From Streptomyces lushanensis (GTDB lineage Bacteria > Actinomycetota > Actinomycetes > Streptomycetales > Streptomycetaceae), in assembly GCF_001700515.1 (NCBI RefSeq), contig NZ_MAUD01000343.1, forward strand, positions 1-35,422: a stretch of 35,422 nucleotides of DNA. The letters are read 5' to 3'. Position 1 is the stretch's first letter, and the number at the start of each line of letters is the position of its first letter. This document shows, piece after piece, positions 7,229 through 15,479 of this stretch. The notes under the pieces were generated by a model that searched no databases, was not told the DNA's origin, and saw only the letters and a program-made list of their open reading frames with translations. A program made the translations under genes and the position numbers.

Positions 7229-8662
7229 ATGGCAACGGCGCCCAGCGTCTCGTACTCGATGACGGTCAGGCTGGAGGTGCCCGCGAGCGGTACCGCGGTC
7301 TCCCAGCTCACCACGGCCGTGGAGTCCTCCGGCGGCTCCGTGACCGGTCTCGACGTGACCGCCTCCGGCCACGAGAAGCTGCGGATCGACGTCACGATCG
7401 CCGCGGCCTCCACGGCGCACGCGGACCAGATCGTCGCGCAGCTCCGCGGGATCGAGGGTGTCGTCCTCGGCAAGGTCTCCGACCGTACGTTCCTGATGCA
7501 CCTCGGCGGCAAGATCGAGATGCAGTCGAAGCACCCGATCCGCAACCGTGACGATCTCTCCATGATCTACACACCGGGTGTGGCGCGGGTCTGCATGGCG
7601 ATCGCCGAGAATCCCGAGGACGCCCGCCGGCTGACCATCAAGCGCAACTCCGTTGCGGTCGTGACCGACGGCTCCGCCGTGCTCGGCCTCGGCAACATCG
7701 GCCCGAAGGCCGCGCTGCCGGTCATGGAGGGCAAGGCGGCCCTTTTCAAGCGCTTCGCCGGCATCGACGCCTGGCCGCTCTGCCTGGACACCCAGGACAC
7801 CGACGCCATCGTCGAGATCGTCAAGGCGATCGCGCCCGGCTTCGCGGGCATCAACCTGGAGGACATCTCCGCGCCCCGCTGCTTCGAGATCGAGGCACGG
7901 CTGCGCGAGGCCCTGGACATCCCGGTCTTCCACGACGACCAGCACGGCACCGCGATCGTGGTGCTCGCGGCGCTGACCAACGCGCTGCGCGTGGTGGGCA
8001 AGGCCATCGAGGACGTACGGGTCGTGATGTCCGGCGCGGGCGCCGCCGGCACCGCCATCCTCAAGCTGCTGATCGCGGCGGGTGTCAAGCACACGGTGGT
8101 CGCCGACATCCACGGTGTGGTGCACGCGGGCCGTGAGGACCTGGTCGAGGCGGCCCTGGAGTCACCACTGCGCTGGATCGCCGACAACACCAATCCGGAG
8201 GGTGTCACCGGCACACTGAAGCAGGCCGTGGTCGACGCGGACGTCTTCATCGGTGTCTCGGCGCCGAACGTGCTGGACGGCGACGACGTCGCGGCCATGG
8301 CGGACGGGGCGATCGTCTTCGCGCTGGCCAACCCGGACCCCGAGGTGGACCCGGCGATCGCGCGCGAGACGGCGGCGGTCGTGGCCACGGGCCGCTCCGA
8401 CTTCCCCAACCAGATCAACAACGTGCTGGTCTTCCCCGGTGTCTTCCGCGGTCTGCTGGACGCGCAGTCCCGCACGGTCAACACGGAGATGATGCTGGCC
8501 GCGGCGTCCGCGCTGGCGGATGTCGTCAGCGAGGACGAGCTGAACCCGAACTACATCGTGCCCTCCGTCTTCAACGACAAGGTCGCGGGCGCGGTGGCGG
8601 GCGCGGTGCGCGACGCGGCCAGGGCCGCCGCGGGCGGTGTGACGACTCCCACGTCGGTCTGA
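7229..8662 (+). CDS. NAD(P)-dependent malic enzyme with N-terminal ACT domain
   Basis: The 477-residue enzyme oxidatively decarboxylates malate to pyruvate, linking the citric acid cycle to pyruvate and to reducing power for biosynthesis. Residues about 8-85 are an ACT domain, a usual amino-acid sensing module. The malic domain shows YTPGVA near 113, GSAVLGLGNIGP near 150, MEGKAALFKRFAGIDAWP near 167, and the metal-site region VFHDDQHGTAIV near 233. The NAD-binding domain has the GAGAAGTAI nucleotide motif near 268. The start has GAGGAA upstream. Remembered synteny points to SCO2951, described as the NAD-dependent malic enzyme; I cannot decide cofactor preference here. A hairpin at 8677-8713 follows the stop. 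Confidence 0.93.
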   Translation: MATAPSVSYSMTVRLEVPASGTAVSQLTTAVESSGGSVTGLDVTASGHEKLRIDVTIAAASTAHADQIVAQLRGIEGVVLGKVSDRTFLMHLGGKIEMQSKHPIRNRDDLSMIYTPGVARVCMAIAENPEDARRLTIKRNSVAVVTDGSAVLGLGNIGPKAALPVMEGKAALFKRFAGIDAWPLCLDTQDTDAIVEIVKAIAPGFAGINLEDISAPRCFEIEARLREALDIPVFHDDQHGTAIVVLAALTNALRVVGKAIEDVRVVMSGAGAAGTAILKLLIAAGVKHTVVADIHGVVHAGREDLVEAALESPLRWIADNTNPEGVTGTLKQAVVDADVFIGVSAPNVLDGDDVAAMADGAIVFALANPDPEVDPAIARETAAVVATGRSDFPNQINNVLVFPGVFRGLLDAQSRTVNTEMMLAAASALADVVSEDELNPNYIVPSVFNDKVAGAVAGAVRDAARAAAGGVTTPTSV

Positions 8663-8676
8663 CCCGTACGCCGGGT

Positions 8677-8713
8677 GGTGCGCCGGGGCCCACGTCCGGG
8701 TCCCGGGCGCACC
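8677..8713 (+). terminator. Hairpin after the malic enzyme gene
   Basis: GGTGCGCC (8677-8684) pairs with GGCGCACC (8706-8713), with further G/C pairing inside (GGG with CCC). It begins 15 bases after the stop codon and has no U-tail. Confidence 0.55.
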
Positions 8714-8801
8714 GGTGGCGGTGAGCGCGTGTCCGGGTATCCGCCCAGGTGACGCACCGCTGTGGCGCTTCCCACGTACGCCCGCGCCCGGCGCGTCGCG
8801 A

Positions 8802-8831
8802 TTCGCCGGGCCCCACGGGCCCCTCTAGGGT
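8802..8831 (+). promoter_or_regulatory. Promoter of the HU gene
   Basis: TTCGCC (8802-8807), 18-bp spacer, TAGGGT (8826-8831). The -10 box matches the Streptomyces consensus TAGRRT. Start of transcription is expected near 8837-8840, leaving a leader of about 290 nt before the HU start codon. The leader contains a perfect hairpin GGGTCTG-TCAG-CAGACCC at 9030-9047. Confidence 0.6.
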
Positions 8832-8839
8832 GGCGGACC

Positions 8840-8965
8840 ATGAGCCCCGCCGCTCCAGGGAGGTTTTTCAGGGCCTTCGGGGGGTTCAGGGCTCCAAGGC
8901 TCCAAGGAGTCTCCACAGAGTCCACGGAACGTCACGACGACGAGGCAGTGGCGCTTTTCGTGTGA
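8840..8965 (+). CDS. Possible 41-residue leaderless upstream ORF in the HU leader
   Basis: An ATG at 8840 lies eight bases after the -10 box TAGGGT and opens a 41-codon frame starting MSPAAPGRFFRAFGGFRAP and ending AVALFV. With transcription starting at 8837-8840, it would be translated without a leader, which is common in actinobacteria. It matches no family I recognise. It may be a regulatory upstream ORF for HU or chance; composition alone does not prove coding. Confidence 0.25.
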   Translation: MSPAAPGRFFRAFGGFRAPRLQGVSTESTERHDDEAVALFV

Positions 8966-9130
8966 CTCCGGAGGGTGCCGGATTGGCTTTCCCGCCGCTG
9001 GTGGGGGCAGGATGCGTATTCGGGCGCGAGGGTCTGTCAGCAGACCCGGGTCCGGGGACTGTCCGAGGGCCCTGGCAGCATCGGCTTCGATCTCACGCCT
9101 CACAGGCAAGAAGAACACGGGAGTAACAAC

Positions 9131-9412
9131 ATGAACCGCAGTGAGCTGGTGGCCGCCCTGGCCGACCGCGCCGAGGTGACCCGCAAGGACGCCGACGCTG
9201 TGCTGGCCGCTCTCGCCGAGACGGTCGGCGAGGTCGTCGCCAAGGGCGACGAGAAGGTCACCATCCCCGGCTTTCTGACCTTCGAGCGCACCCACCGTGC
9301 CGCTCGCACCGCTCGTAACCCGCAGACCGGTGACCCGATCCAGATCCCGGCCGGTTACAGCGTGAAGGTCTCCGCGGGCTCCAAGCTCAAGGAAGCCGCC
9401 AAGGGCAAGTAA
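9131..9412 (+). CDS. hupA: HU family nucleoid protein (HupA/HS1 type)
   Basis: The 93-residue protein is the short, tail-less form of HU that bends and compacts DNA as a dimer. It shows the N-terminal helices MNRSELVAALADRAEVTRKDAD, the VTIPGFLTFE turn near residue 43, and the DNA-clasping arm R-x-ARNPQTGDPIQIPA near 58-72, including the intercalating proline. Streptomyces have a second, lysine-rich HU (HupS); this one lacks that tail, and synteny also fits HupA (SCO2950). It has its own promoter and a long leader, and ends at a perfect bidirectional terminator. Confidence 0.95.
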   Translation: MNRSELVAALADRAEVTRKDADAVLAALAETVGEVVAKGDEKVTIPGFLTFERTHRAARTARNPQTGDPIQIPAGYSVKVSAGSKLKEAAKGK

Positions 9413-9443
9413 GACGCATCCACAGCATCCATAGGCAACGCTC

Positions 9444-9476
9444 AGGGGCGGCCACCCGGACCGGGTGGCCGCCCCT
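9444..9476. terminator. Bidirectional terminator between hupA and murA
   Basis: A perfect 15-bp stem, AGGGGCGGCCACCCG (9444-9458) with CGGGTGGCCGCCCCT (9462-9476), closes a GAC loop. It sits between convergent genes, 31 bp after the hupA stop and 47 bp beyond the murA stop. Confidence 0.85.
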
Positions 9477-9523
9477 GGGTGTGCCGGACTCCTTCCGGCG
9501 GGGCCGGACCGGATCCGGCGAGG

Positions 9524-10864
9524 TCACACGAGCGCGCCGCCCGGCAGCTCGACCTTCGCGCCGAGCTCCACCAGCTTCTCCATGAAGTTCTCGTAGCCGC
9601 GGTTGATCAGGTCGATGCCGTGCACCCGGGACGTGCCCTGGGCCGCCAGCGCCGCGATCAGATACGAGAAGCCGCCGCGCAGGTCGGGAATGACCAGATC
9701 AGCGCCCTGGAGCCGGGTGGGACCCGAGACGACCGCGGAGTGCAGGAAGTTGCGCTGGCCGAAGCGGCAGTCGGAGCCGCCCAGGCACTCGCGGTAGAGC
9801 TGGATGTGCGCGCCCATCTGGTTGAGCGCGGAGGTGAAGCCGAGCCTGGACTCGTACACCGTCTCGTGGACGATCGAGAGACCGGAGGCCTGCGTCAGGG
9901 CCACCACCAGCGGCTGCTGCCAGTCGGTCTGGAAGCCGGGATGCACATCGGTCTCCAGCGCGATCGCGTTGAGCGAGCCGCCCGGATGCCAGAAGCGGAT
10001 GCCCTCGTCGTCGATCTCGAAGGCGCCGCCGACCTTGCGGTAGGTGTTGAGGAAGGTCATCATCGAGCGCTGCTGCGCGCCGCGTACGAAGATGTTGCCC
10101 TCGGTGGCCAGCGCCGCCGACGCCCAGGAGGCAGCCTCCAGACGGTCCGGGATGGCCCGGTGCGTATAGCCGTCGAGCCGGTCGACACCGGTGATCCGGA
10201 TCGTCCGGTCGGTGTCCATCGAGATGATCGCGCCCATCTTCTGGAGCACACAGATCAGATCCTCGATCTCCGGCTCCACCGCGGCGTTCGACAGCTCCGT
10301 GACACCCTCGGCCAGCACGGCCGTCAGCAGCACCTGCTCCGTCGAGCCGACCGAGGGATAGGGCAGCCGGATCTTCGTACCGCGCAGCCGCTGCGGCGCC
10401 TCCAGGTACTGCCCGTCCGCGCGCTTCTCGATCGTCGCGCCGAACCGGCGCAGCACGTCGAAGTGGAAGTCGATCGGCCGGCCGCCGATGTCACAGCCGC
10501 CCAGACCCGGGATGAAGGCATGACCGAGCCGGTGCAGCAGCGGACCGCAGAAGAGGATCGGGATACGCGACGAACCCGCGTGGGCGTCGATGTCGGCGAC
10601 ATTGGCGCTCTCGACATGCGTCGGATCGAGGATCAGCTCGCCCGGTTCGTCGCCGGGGCGCACGGTCACCCCGTGGAGCTGGAGCAGCCCCCGCACCACC
10701 CGTACATCGCGGATGTCCGGCACATTGCGCAGCCGGCTCGGGCCACTGCCGAGCAGCGCCGCGACCATCGCCTTCGGCACCAGGTTCTTCGCGCCTCGGA
10801 CCCGGATCTCGCCCTCCAGCGGAGTTCCGCCGTGGACAAGCATTACATCGTCTGTGCCGGTCAT
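9524..10864 (-). CDS. murA: UDP-N-acetylglucosamine 1-carboxyvinyltransferase MurA
   Basis: The 446-residue enzyme transfers enolpyruvate from PEP to UDP-GlcNAc, the first committed step of peptidoglycan synthesis in the cytoplasm. The substrate-binding pair K26-N27 (RGAKNLVPKAMVAALL) and the active-site loop PGLGGCDIGGRPIDFHF are present. Cys124 is the position whose cysteine fosfomycin alkylates and which is aspartate in mycobacteria, so sensitivity to that inhibitor would be expected. PSVGSTEQVLLTAVLAEG near 190 is also typical. I chose the ATG at 10864; a longer frame upstream has no family similarity. It is transcribed against hupA and diverges from the YqgE gene. Confidence 0.96.
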   Translation of the reverse strand: MTGTDDVMLVHGGTPLEGEIRVRGAKNLVPKAMVAALLGSGPSRLRNVPDIRDVRVVRGLLQLHGVTVRPGDEPGELILDPTHVESANVADIDAHAGSSRIPILFCGPLLHRLGHAFIPGLGGCDIGGRPIDFHFDVLRRFGATIEKRADGQYLEAPQRLRGTKIRLPYPSVGSTEQVLLTAVLAEGVTELSNAAVEPEIEDLICVLQKMGAIISMDTDRTIRITGVDRLDGYTHRAIPDRLEAASWASAALATEGNIFVRGAQQRSMMTFLNTYRKVGGAFEIDDEGIRFWHPGGSLNAIALETDVHPGFQTDWQQPLVVALTQASGLSIVHETVYESRLGFTSALNQMGAHIQLYRECLGGSDCRFGQRNFLHSAVVSGPTRLQGADLVIPDLRGGFSYLIAALAAQGTSRVHGIDLINRGYENFMEKLVELGAKVELPGGALV

Positions 10865-10906
10865 GAATCTCGCGTTCCGGAGTGGGCGGGCAGGTGGCCA
10901 AGGAAA

Positions 10907-10937
10907 AGGGTAAGGGGCCGGGCCCCCTGTGCCGTAA
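10907..10937 (-). promoter_or_regulatory. Possible murA promoter
   Basis: On the minus strand, TTACGG (10937-10932), 19-bp spacer, TACCCT (10912-10907), giving a start near 10900 and a leader of about 36 nt. The spacing is slightly long. Confidence 0.35.
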
Positions 10938-11128
10938 GGCCCGGGACAGGGTCGGTGCGGAATGGGATCCGGTACGACACATACCGTTTCCGCTGCGTCG
11001 CGGAGGGTCACCACCGGCTCCTTTCGCGGGCCGTGCGCTCCCGCTGCCGCCGTGCGCCCTGAGCTGCGCGCACGCGGACTGTCCCGGGCACGCCCCGCGG
11101 AGCCCGAAGATGCGGGATCATGTGTCGC

Positions 11129-11689
11129 ATGACCGAGGTGTCCTCGCTCACAGGGCGGCTGCTTGTCGCGACACCCGCCCTCACCGACCCGAATTTCGAC
11201 CGCGCGGTGGTCCTCCTGCTCGATCACGACGAGGAGGGCTCACTCGGCGTGGTCCTCAACAGGCCGACCCCGGTGGACGTCGGGGACATCCTGGAGTCCT
11301 GGGGCGAGTTCGCGGGCGAGCCCGGTGTGGTCTTCCAGGGCGGTCCCGTCTCGCTCGACTCGGCGCTCGGACTCGCCGTCATCCCGGGCGACGACGGGCC
11401 GCTGGGCTGGCGCCGGGTGTACGGCGCGATCGGCCTGGTCGATCTGGAGACCCCGCCGGAGCTGCTCGCGCGGGCGCTCGGCTCGCTGCGGATCTTCGCC
11501 GGCTACGCGGGCTGGGGCCCGGGCCAGTTGGAGGCCGAACTGCGCGAAGGCGCCTGGTACGTCGTCGAGTCGGAGCCCGGCGACGTGTCGTCCCCGCGCC
11601 CCGAGCGGCTCTGGCGGGCGGTGCTGCGACGGCAGCGCAGTGAGCTGGCCATGGTCGCGACATACCCGGACGATCCCTCCCTCAACTGA
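11129..11689 (+). CDS. YqgE/AlgH family protein (UPF0301)
   Basis: A 186-residue protein with the family hallmarks: SLTGRLLVATPAL at the N-terminus, NFDRAVVLLLDH, GVVLNRPT near 42, the FQGGPV turn near 72, and FAGYAGWGPGQLEAEL near 130. The family is widespread, of known fold and unclear function; AlgH was linked genetically to alginate control in Pseudomonas. I prefer ATG 11129 (MTEVSSLTG) over ATG 11120, since the former is the usual start of actinobacterial members. It is divergent from murA over 264 bp. Confidence 0.92.
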   Translation: MTEVSSLTGRLLVATPALTDPNFDRAVVLLLDHDEEGSLGVVLNRPTPVDVGDILESWGEFAGEPGVVFQGGPVSLDSALGLAVIPGDDGPLGWRRVYGAIGLVDLETPPELLARALGSLRIFAGYAGWGPGQLEAELREGAWYVVESEPGDVSSPRPERLWRAVLRRQRSELAMVATYPDDPSLN

Positions 11690-11797
11690 CCCTTCGTGAG
11701 GACACCGGCCAAGGTGCGGTCGGCGTGTCGGCGCGATGTGTGAGCGTACGGATGCGGAGTGCACGGACCCGAGCCTCCGACAGCCGCCCTTCGTGGG

Positions 11798-11803
11798 TAC
11801 CCT
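11798..11803 (+). promoter_or_regulatory. -10 box for a probably leaderless DUF3039 mRNA
   Basis: TACCCT lies eight bases before ATG 11812 and there is no Shine-Dalgarno sequence between. TCCGAC (11776-11781) is a possible -35 box with 16-bp spacing. Confidence 0.45.
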
Positions 11804-11811
11804 TGGCTCCC

Positions 11812-12111
11812 ATGAGCACTCTTGAGCCCGAGCGCGGGGCAGGTACGGGCACCCTCGTGGAGCCGACACCACAGGTGTCGCACGGCGACGGCGACCACGA
11901 GCGCTTCGCCCACTACGTCCAGAAGGACAAGATCATGGCGAGTGCCCTCGACGGCACTCCGGTGGTCGCACTGTGCGGAAAGGTCTGGGTACCGGGGCGC
12001 GACCCCAAGAAGTATCCGGTCTGTCCGATGTGCAAGGAGATCTACGAGTCCATGGGTCCCGGCGGGGACAAGGACAAGGGCAAGGGCGGTAAGGACAAGA
12101 GCAAGAAGTAG
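11812..12111 (+). CDS. DUF3039 family small zinc-ribbon-like protein
   Basis: A 99-residue protein of the actinobacterial DUF3039 family. A CGK...CPMC arrangement (VALCGKVWVPGRDP, then YPVCPMCKEIYE) suggests one bound metal ion with HERFAHYV just upstream. The C-terminal 20 residues are Lys/Gly/Asp repeats (KDKGKGGKDKSKK). Function unknown; its conserved position between YqgE and the sugar operon is typical of Streptomyces. Probably translated from a leaderless transcript and ends at a strong hairpin. Confidence 0.88.
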   Translation: MSTLEPERGAGTGTLVEPTPQVSHGDGDHERFAHYVQKDKIMASALDGTPVVALCGKVWVPGRDPKKYPVCPMCKEIYESMGPGGDKDKGKGGKDKSKK

Positions 12112-12130
12112 CGGCTGGTCCTCCGTCGCC

Positions 12131-12174
12131 GACGGCCCCCGGAACGCGCACCTGTGCGCGTCCCGGGGGCCGTC
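12131..12174. terminator. Terminator after the DUF3039 gene
   Basis: GACGGCCCCCGG (12131-12142) pairs with CCGGGGGCCGTC (12163-12174), and ACGCGCA pairs with TGCGCGT inside, making a long near-perfect stem. GTGCGTTTCC follows. It isolates the sugar operon from upstream transcription. Confidence 0.8.
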
Positions 12175-12227
12175 GTGCGTTTCCGGACGCCGCCGCCGCT
12201 GTTTCGCGGCCGTGTCCGCTGCAACGA

Positions 12228-12243
12228 AATGGTTGAGACCACT
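12228..12243 (+). promoter_or_regulatory. DasR-responsive element (dre-like operator)
   Basis: AATGGTTGAGACCACT matches the dre consensus ACTGGTCTAGACCACT at 13 of 16 positions, with the right half perfect. DasR, a GntR-family repressor, senses aminosugar phosphates and controls GlcNAc and chitin uptake. The site overlaps the first base of the -35 box of the sugar operon, an ideal repressor position. Confidence 0.7.
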
Positions 12244-12272
12244 TGTCGGCATGATCCAGCCATGCCTACTCT
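12243..12272 (+). promoter_or_regulatory. Promoter of the aminosugar uptake operon
   Basis: TTGTCG (12243-12248), 18-bp spacer, TACTCT (12267-12272), predicting transcription start near 12279 and a 60-nt leader before ATG 12339. Confidence 0.6.
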
Positions 12273-12299
12273 CCTGCGTGTTGTGCAGCACGAAACGTA

Positions 12300-12318
12300 C
12301 GTTGCGCATGCTGCAACG
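12300..12318 (+). promoter_or_regulatory. Second operator-like dyad in the sugar operon leader
   Basis: CGTTGC (12300-12305), 7-base centre GCATGCT, GCAACG (12313-12318). The inner TTGC...GCAA halves resemble sites of LacI-family sugar repressors. It lies about 20 bases after the predicted transcription start. No LacI-family gene is in the window. Confidence 0.45.
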
Positions 12319-12338
12319 CCAACTCGTAGGGACTCCGG

Positions 12339-13676
12339 ATGAAGCTTTCTGCCCGTACAGCCGCCCGGACAGTGGCCACAGGCGCCCGTACCGTCGCCGC
12401 GATCGCCGCTCTCGCACTCGCCGGCCTCACCGCCACCGCCTGCGCGCCGCAGACCTCCGACACCAGCGCGACCAAGGACGAGAAGAGCGGCACCCTGCGC
12501 GTCTGGCTCTTCCAGGAGGTCGGCAACAAGCCCAAGGAGCAGGTCGTCGACGCGGCCGTCGCCGCCTTCGGCGAGAAGCACCGGGGCACCGAGGTCGAGA
12601 TCGAGTACATCCCGGTCGAGACCCGCGCCCAGCGCATCAAGGCCGCGTTCAACGACCCGAAGAGCGCGCCCGATCTGGTCGAGTACGGCAACACCGACAC
12701 GGCCGGATATGTGAAGGACGGCGGACTCGCCGAGGTCACCGAGGAGTTCAACGCCTGGGACGAGGCCAAGGACACCGACCCGACGGCCAGGCGGTCCGTC
12801 ACGGTGGACGGAAAGATCTACGGCGCGCCGCTCTTCGTCGGCGTCCGCGCGCTCTACTACCGCACCGACGTCTTCGAGGAGCTGGGGATCGAGGTCCCCG
12901 ACTCCCAGGCCGGGCTGATCTCCACGGCCAAGCGGATCCACAAGGCGAAGCCCGATCTGTACGGGCTCGCGGTCGGCGGCGCGTACACCTACGGCGCCAT
13001 GCCGTTCCTCTGGGCGAACGGCGGTGAGCTCGCCGAGGAGAGCGGCGGCACGTACAAGAGCGCGGTCAACAGCCCGGCGGCCCGCAAGGGCATCGAGGCG
13101 TACACCTCCCTCTTCGGCGACGACAACTGTCCGGCCGCCAAGTGCGCCTCCATGGGCGGCAACGCGACGGTGACGGCCTTCGCCTCCGGCCGGGCCGCGA
13201 TGGCGATAGGCGGTGACTTCAGTCACGCGGCCGTCGAGGCGGGCTCGGTGAAGGGCAAGTACGCGGTCGTGCCGCTGCCCGGTGTCACGCCGGGCTCGGT
13301 CGCCCCGGCGTTCGCGGGCGGCAACAACATCGGTGTCCTCAGGAGCAGTTCGCACCGGACGCTCGCGGTGGACCTGCTGAAGTCGCTCACCGGCAAGGAC
13401 ACGCAGGCCAAGCTGTTCGACGCGATGGGCTTCCTGCCGACGTACACGGACGTGCTGGCGGACTCGGCGAAGAAGGAGCCGTTCGTCGAGCCCTTCGTGA
13501 AGACCCTGGGCGCGGGCGCCAAGTTCGTGCCGGCGTCGCCGGGCTGGGCCCAGATCGACGCCTCGCTCGTGCTGCCGACCATGTTCCAGGAGATCGTCAG
13601 CGGCCGTAAGGACGTCGCCGCCGCGTCCGACGAGGCCGCGAAGAAGATGGACGCGGCCTTCGCGTCCGCGAGCTGA
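12339..13676 (+). CDS. ABC transporter sugar-binding lipoprotein (probable chitobiose/GlcNAc)
   Basis: The 445-residue protein has a basic N-terminus, a hydrophobic core and a lipobox ending at C35 (TATAC), so it should be anchored outside the membrane. The mature part is a family 1 extracellular solute-binding protein: LRVWLFQEVGNKP near the start, APDLVEYGNTDTAGYVKDGG near 108, and FASGRAAMAIGGDFSH near 283. It captures the sugar for the two permeases that follow, five bases downstream. The GH20 hexosaminidase in the operon and the dre-like operator point to N-acetylglucosamine oligomers such as chitobiose; this is inferred from context, not from binding residues. Confidence 0.9.
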   Translation: MKLSARTAARTVATGARTVAAIAALALAGLTATACAPQTSDTSATKDEKSGTLRVWLFQEVGNKPKEQVVDAAVAAFGEKHRGTEVEIEYIPVETRAQRIKAAFNDPKSAPDLVEYGNTDTAGYVKDGGLAEVTEEFNAWDEAKDTDPTARRSVTVDGKIYGAPLFVGVRALYYRTDVFEELGIEVPDSQAGLISTAKRIHKAKPDLYGLAVGGAYTYGAMPFLWANGGELAEESGGTYKSAVNSPAARKGIEAYTSLFGDDNCPAAKCASMGGNATVTAFASGRAAMAIGGDFSHAAVEAGSVKGKYAVVPLPGVTPGSVAPAFAGGNNIGVLRSSSHRTLAVDLLKSLTGKDTQAKLFDAMGFLPTYTDVLADSAKKEPFVEPFVKTLGAGAKFVPASPGWAQIDASLVLPTMFQEIVSGRKDVAAASDEAAKKMDAAFASAS

Positions 13677-13681
13677 GCGCG

Positions 13682-14632
13682 ATGACGAACCGCACCGACG
13701 GCCCGGCGGCGCCCGCCGCCGGGCCCAGGGGCTCACGGCGGGGCCCCCGGCGCGCGGGCGAGGGGGGCGGGACGCCCTGGCTGTATCTCGCGCCCGCCCT
13801 GGTCGTCCTCGGCGGGCTGCTGGTCTACCCGATCTACCAGCTCGGCCTGATCTCCTTCCTGGAGTACACCCAGGCCCAGGTCAGCGGCGGTGAACTAACC
13901 ACCTTCAAGGGCCTCGGCAACTACGCGGAGCTCTTCGGCGACAGCCAGTTCTGGCAGGTGCTGCTGGCGACCGTGGTCTTCGCCGCCGCGTGCGTCCTCG
14001 CCACGCTCGCGGTGGGCTGCGCGCTCGCCGTGCTGCTGACCCGGGTCAGGGCCGTGCCCCGGCTCGCGCTGATGCTCGCCGCCCTCGGTGCCTGGGCCAC
14101 TCCGGCGATCACCGGCTCCACGGTCTGGGTCTTTCTCTTCGACCCGGACCACGGCCCGGTCAACCGGCTGCTGGGGCTCGGTGACTTCTCCTGGACGTAC
14201 GGCCGTTACAGCGCCTTCACGCTCGTGCTGCTCGAAGTTGTCTGGTGCTCCTTCCCGTTCGTGATGGTGACCGTCTACGCGGGCATCAGGGCGGTCCCGG
14301 GCGAGGTGCTGGAGGCGGCCTCCCTCGACGGTGCCTCGCAGTGGCGGACCTGGCGGTCCGTCACCGCGCCGATCCTGCGGCCGATCCTGCTGGTCGTCAC
14401 CATTCAGTCGGTCATCTGGGACTTCAAGGTCTTCACCCAGATCTATGTGATGACCAACGGAGGCGGAATCGCCGGCCAGAATCTCGTGCTCAATGTGTAC
14501 GCCTATCAGAAGGCCTTCGCCTCTTCGCAGTACAGCCTGGGCTCGGCGATCGGCGTGGTCATGCTGCTGATTCTGCTGGCGGTCACACTCGTGTATCTGC
14601 GACTGATCCGGCGCCGGGGAGAAGAACTGTGA
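13682..14632 (+). CDS. ABC transporter permease, carbohydrate type (MalF-like)
   Basis: A 316-residue inner-membrane protein with about six transmembrane helices (first at WLYLAPALVVLGGLLVYPIY). The cytoplasmic EAA loop that docks the ATPase is present as EAASLDGASQWRTWRSVTAP near residue 219. The first 30 residues are a basic, Gly/Pro-rich cytoplasmic tail. It starts five bases after the binding-protein stop codon and its own stop overlaps the next start (GTGA), so the two permeases are coupled and presumably form a heterodimer. Confidence 0.92.
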   Translation: MTNRTDGPAAPAAGPRGSRRGPRRAGEGGGTPWLYLAPALVVLGGLLVYPIYQLGLISFLEYTQAQVSGGELTTFKGLGNYAELFGDSQFWQVLLATVVFAAACVLATLAVGCALAVLLTRVRAVPRLALMLAALGAWATPAITGSTVWVFLFDPDHGPVNRLLGLGDFSWTYGRYSAFTLVLLEVVWCSFPFVMVTVYAGIRAVPGEVLEAASLDGASQWRTWRSVTAPILRPILLVVTIQSVIWDFKVFTQIYVMTNGGGIAGQNLVLNVYAYQKAFASSQYSLGSAIGVVMLLILLAVTLVYLRLIRRRGEEL

Positions 14633-15468
14633 ACCTGCTCCGTATTCGCCGCCCCTGGCGGCTGGCAGCCGAGGCATCGGCCCTCGTCATCGCCGTCGTC
14701 GTGGCTTTTCCGCTGTACTGGATGGTCCTCTCCGCGGTCAAACCCGCGGGCGAGATCCAGTCCGCCGAGGCCCGTCCCTGGACGCTCTCACCGTCACTCG
14801 ACTCCTTCCGCCGCGTCTTCGAACAGCACGAATTCGGGCGGTACTTCCTCAACAGCCTGGCGGTCGCCGGCACCGTCGTGATCGGCTCCGCGCTGATCGC
14901 GTTTCTGGCGGCCACGGCGGTGACCCGCTTCCGCTTCCGATTCCGTACGACCCTGCTGATCATGTTCCTCGTCGCGCAGATGGTGCCGGTCGAGGCGCTG
15001 ACCATCCCGCTGTTCTTCCTGATGCGGGACGCCGGGCTGCTCAATACGCTCGGCTCGCTCGTCCTGCCGCATCTCGCCTTCTCGCTGCCGTTCGCGGTGT
15101 GGATGCTGCGCGGATTCGTCAAGGCGGTGCCCGAGGCCCTGGAGGAGGCCGCGTACATCGACGGCGCGAGTCGCGCACGGTTCCTGTGGCAGATCCTTTT
15201 TCCGCTGGTCTTCCCCGGGCTTGTGGCGACGAGCGTCTTCTCCTTCATCTCGACCTGGAACGACTTCCTCTTCGCCAAGTCCTTCATCATCAGCGACACC
15301 TCCCAGTCGACGCTTCCCATGGCGCTGCTGGTCTTCTTCAAACCGGACGAGAACGACTGGGGCGGCATCATGGCCGCGTCCACCGTGATGACCATTCCGG
15401 TGCTGGTTTTCTTCGTACTCGTACAGCGGCGCCTGGTCTCCGGACTCGGCGGCGCCGTCAAGGATTGA
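14629..15468 (+). CDS. ABC transporter permease, carbohydrate type (MalG-like)
   Basis: A 279-residue partner permease starting at GTG 14629 within the previous stop codon. It has six predicted membrane helices, the first being ALVIAVVVAFPLYWMVLS, and the EAA loop EEAAYIDGASRARFLWQI near residue 178. The TWNDFLFAKSF segment is typical of MalG-type permeases. No ATPase gene follows; Streptomyces sugar transporters commonly share the MsiK ATPase encoded elsewhere, which I assume here. Confidence 0.92.
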   Translation: MNLLRIRRPWRLAAEASALVIAVVVAFPLYWMVLSAVKPAGEIQSAEARPWTLSPSLDSFRRVFEQHEFGRYFLNSLAVAGTVVIGSALIAFLAATAVTRFRFRFRTTLLIMFLVAQMVPVEALTIPLFFLMRDAGLLNTLGSLVLPHLAFSLPFAVWMLRGFVKAVPEALEEAAYIDGASRARFLWQILFPLVFPGLVATSVFSFISTWNDFLFAKSFIISDTSQSTLPMALLVFFKPDENDWGGIMAASTVMTIPVLVFFVLVQRRLVSGLGGAVKD

Positions 15469-15479
15469 GGACGCGCGAG

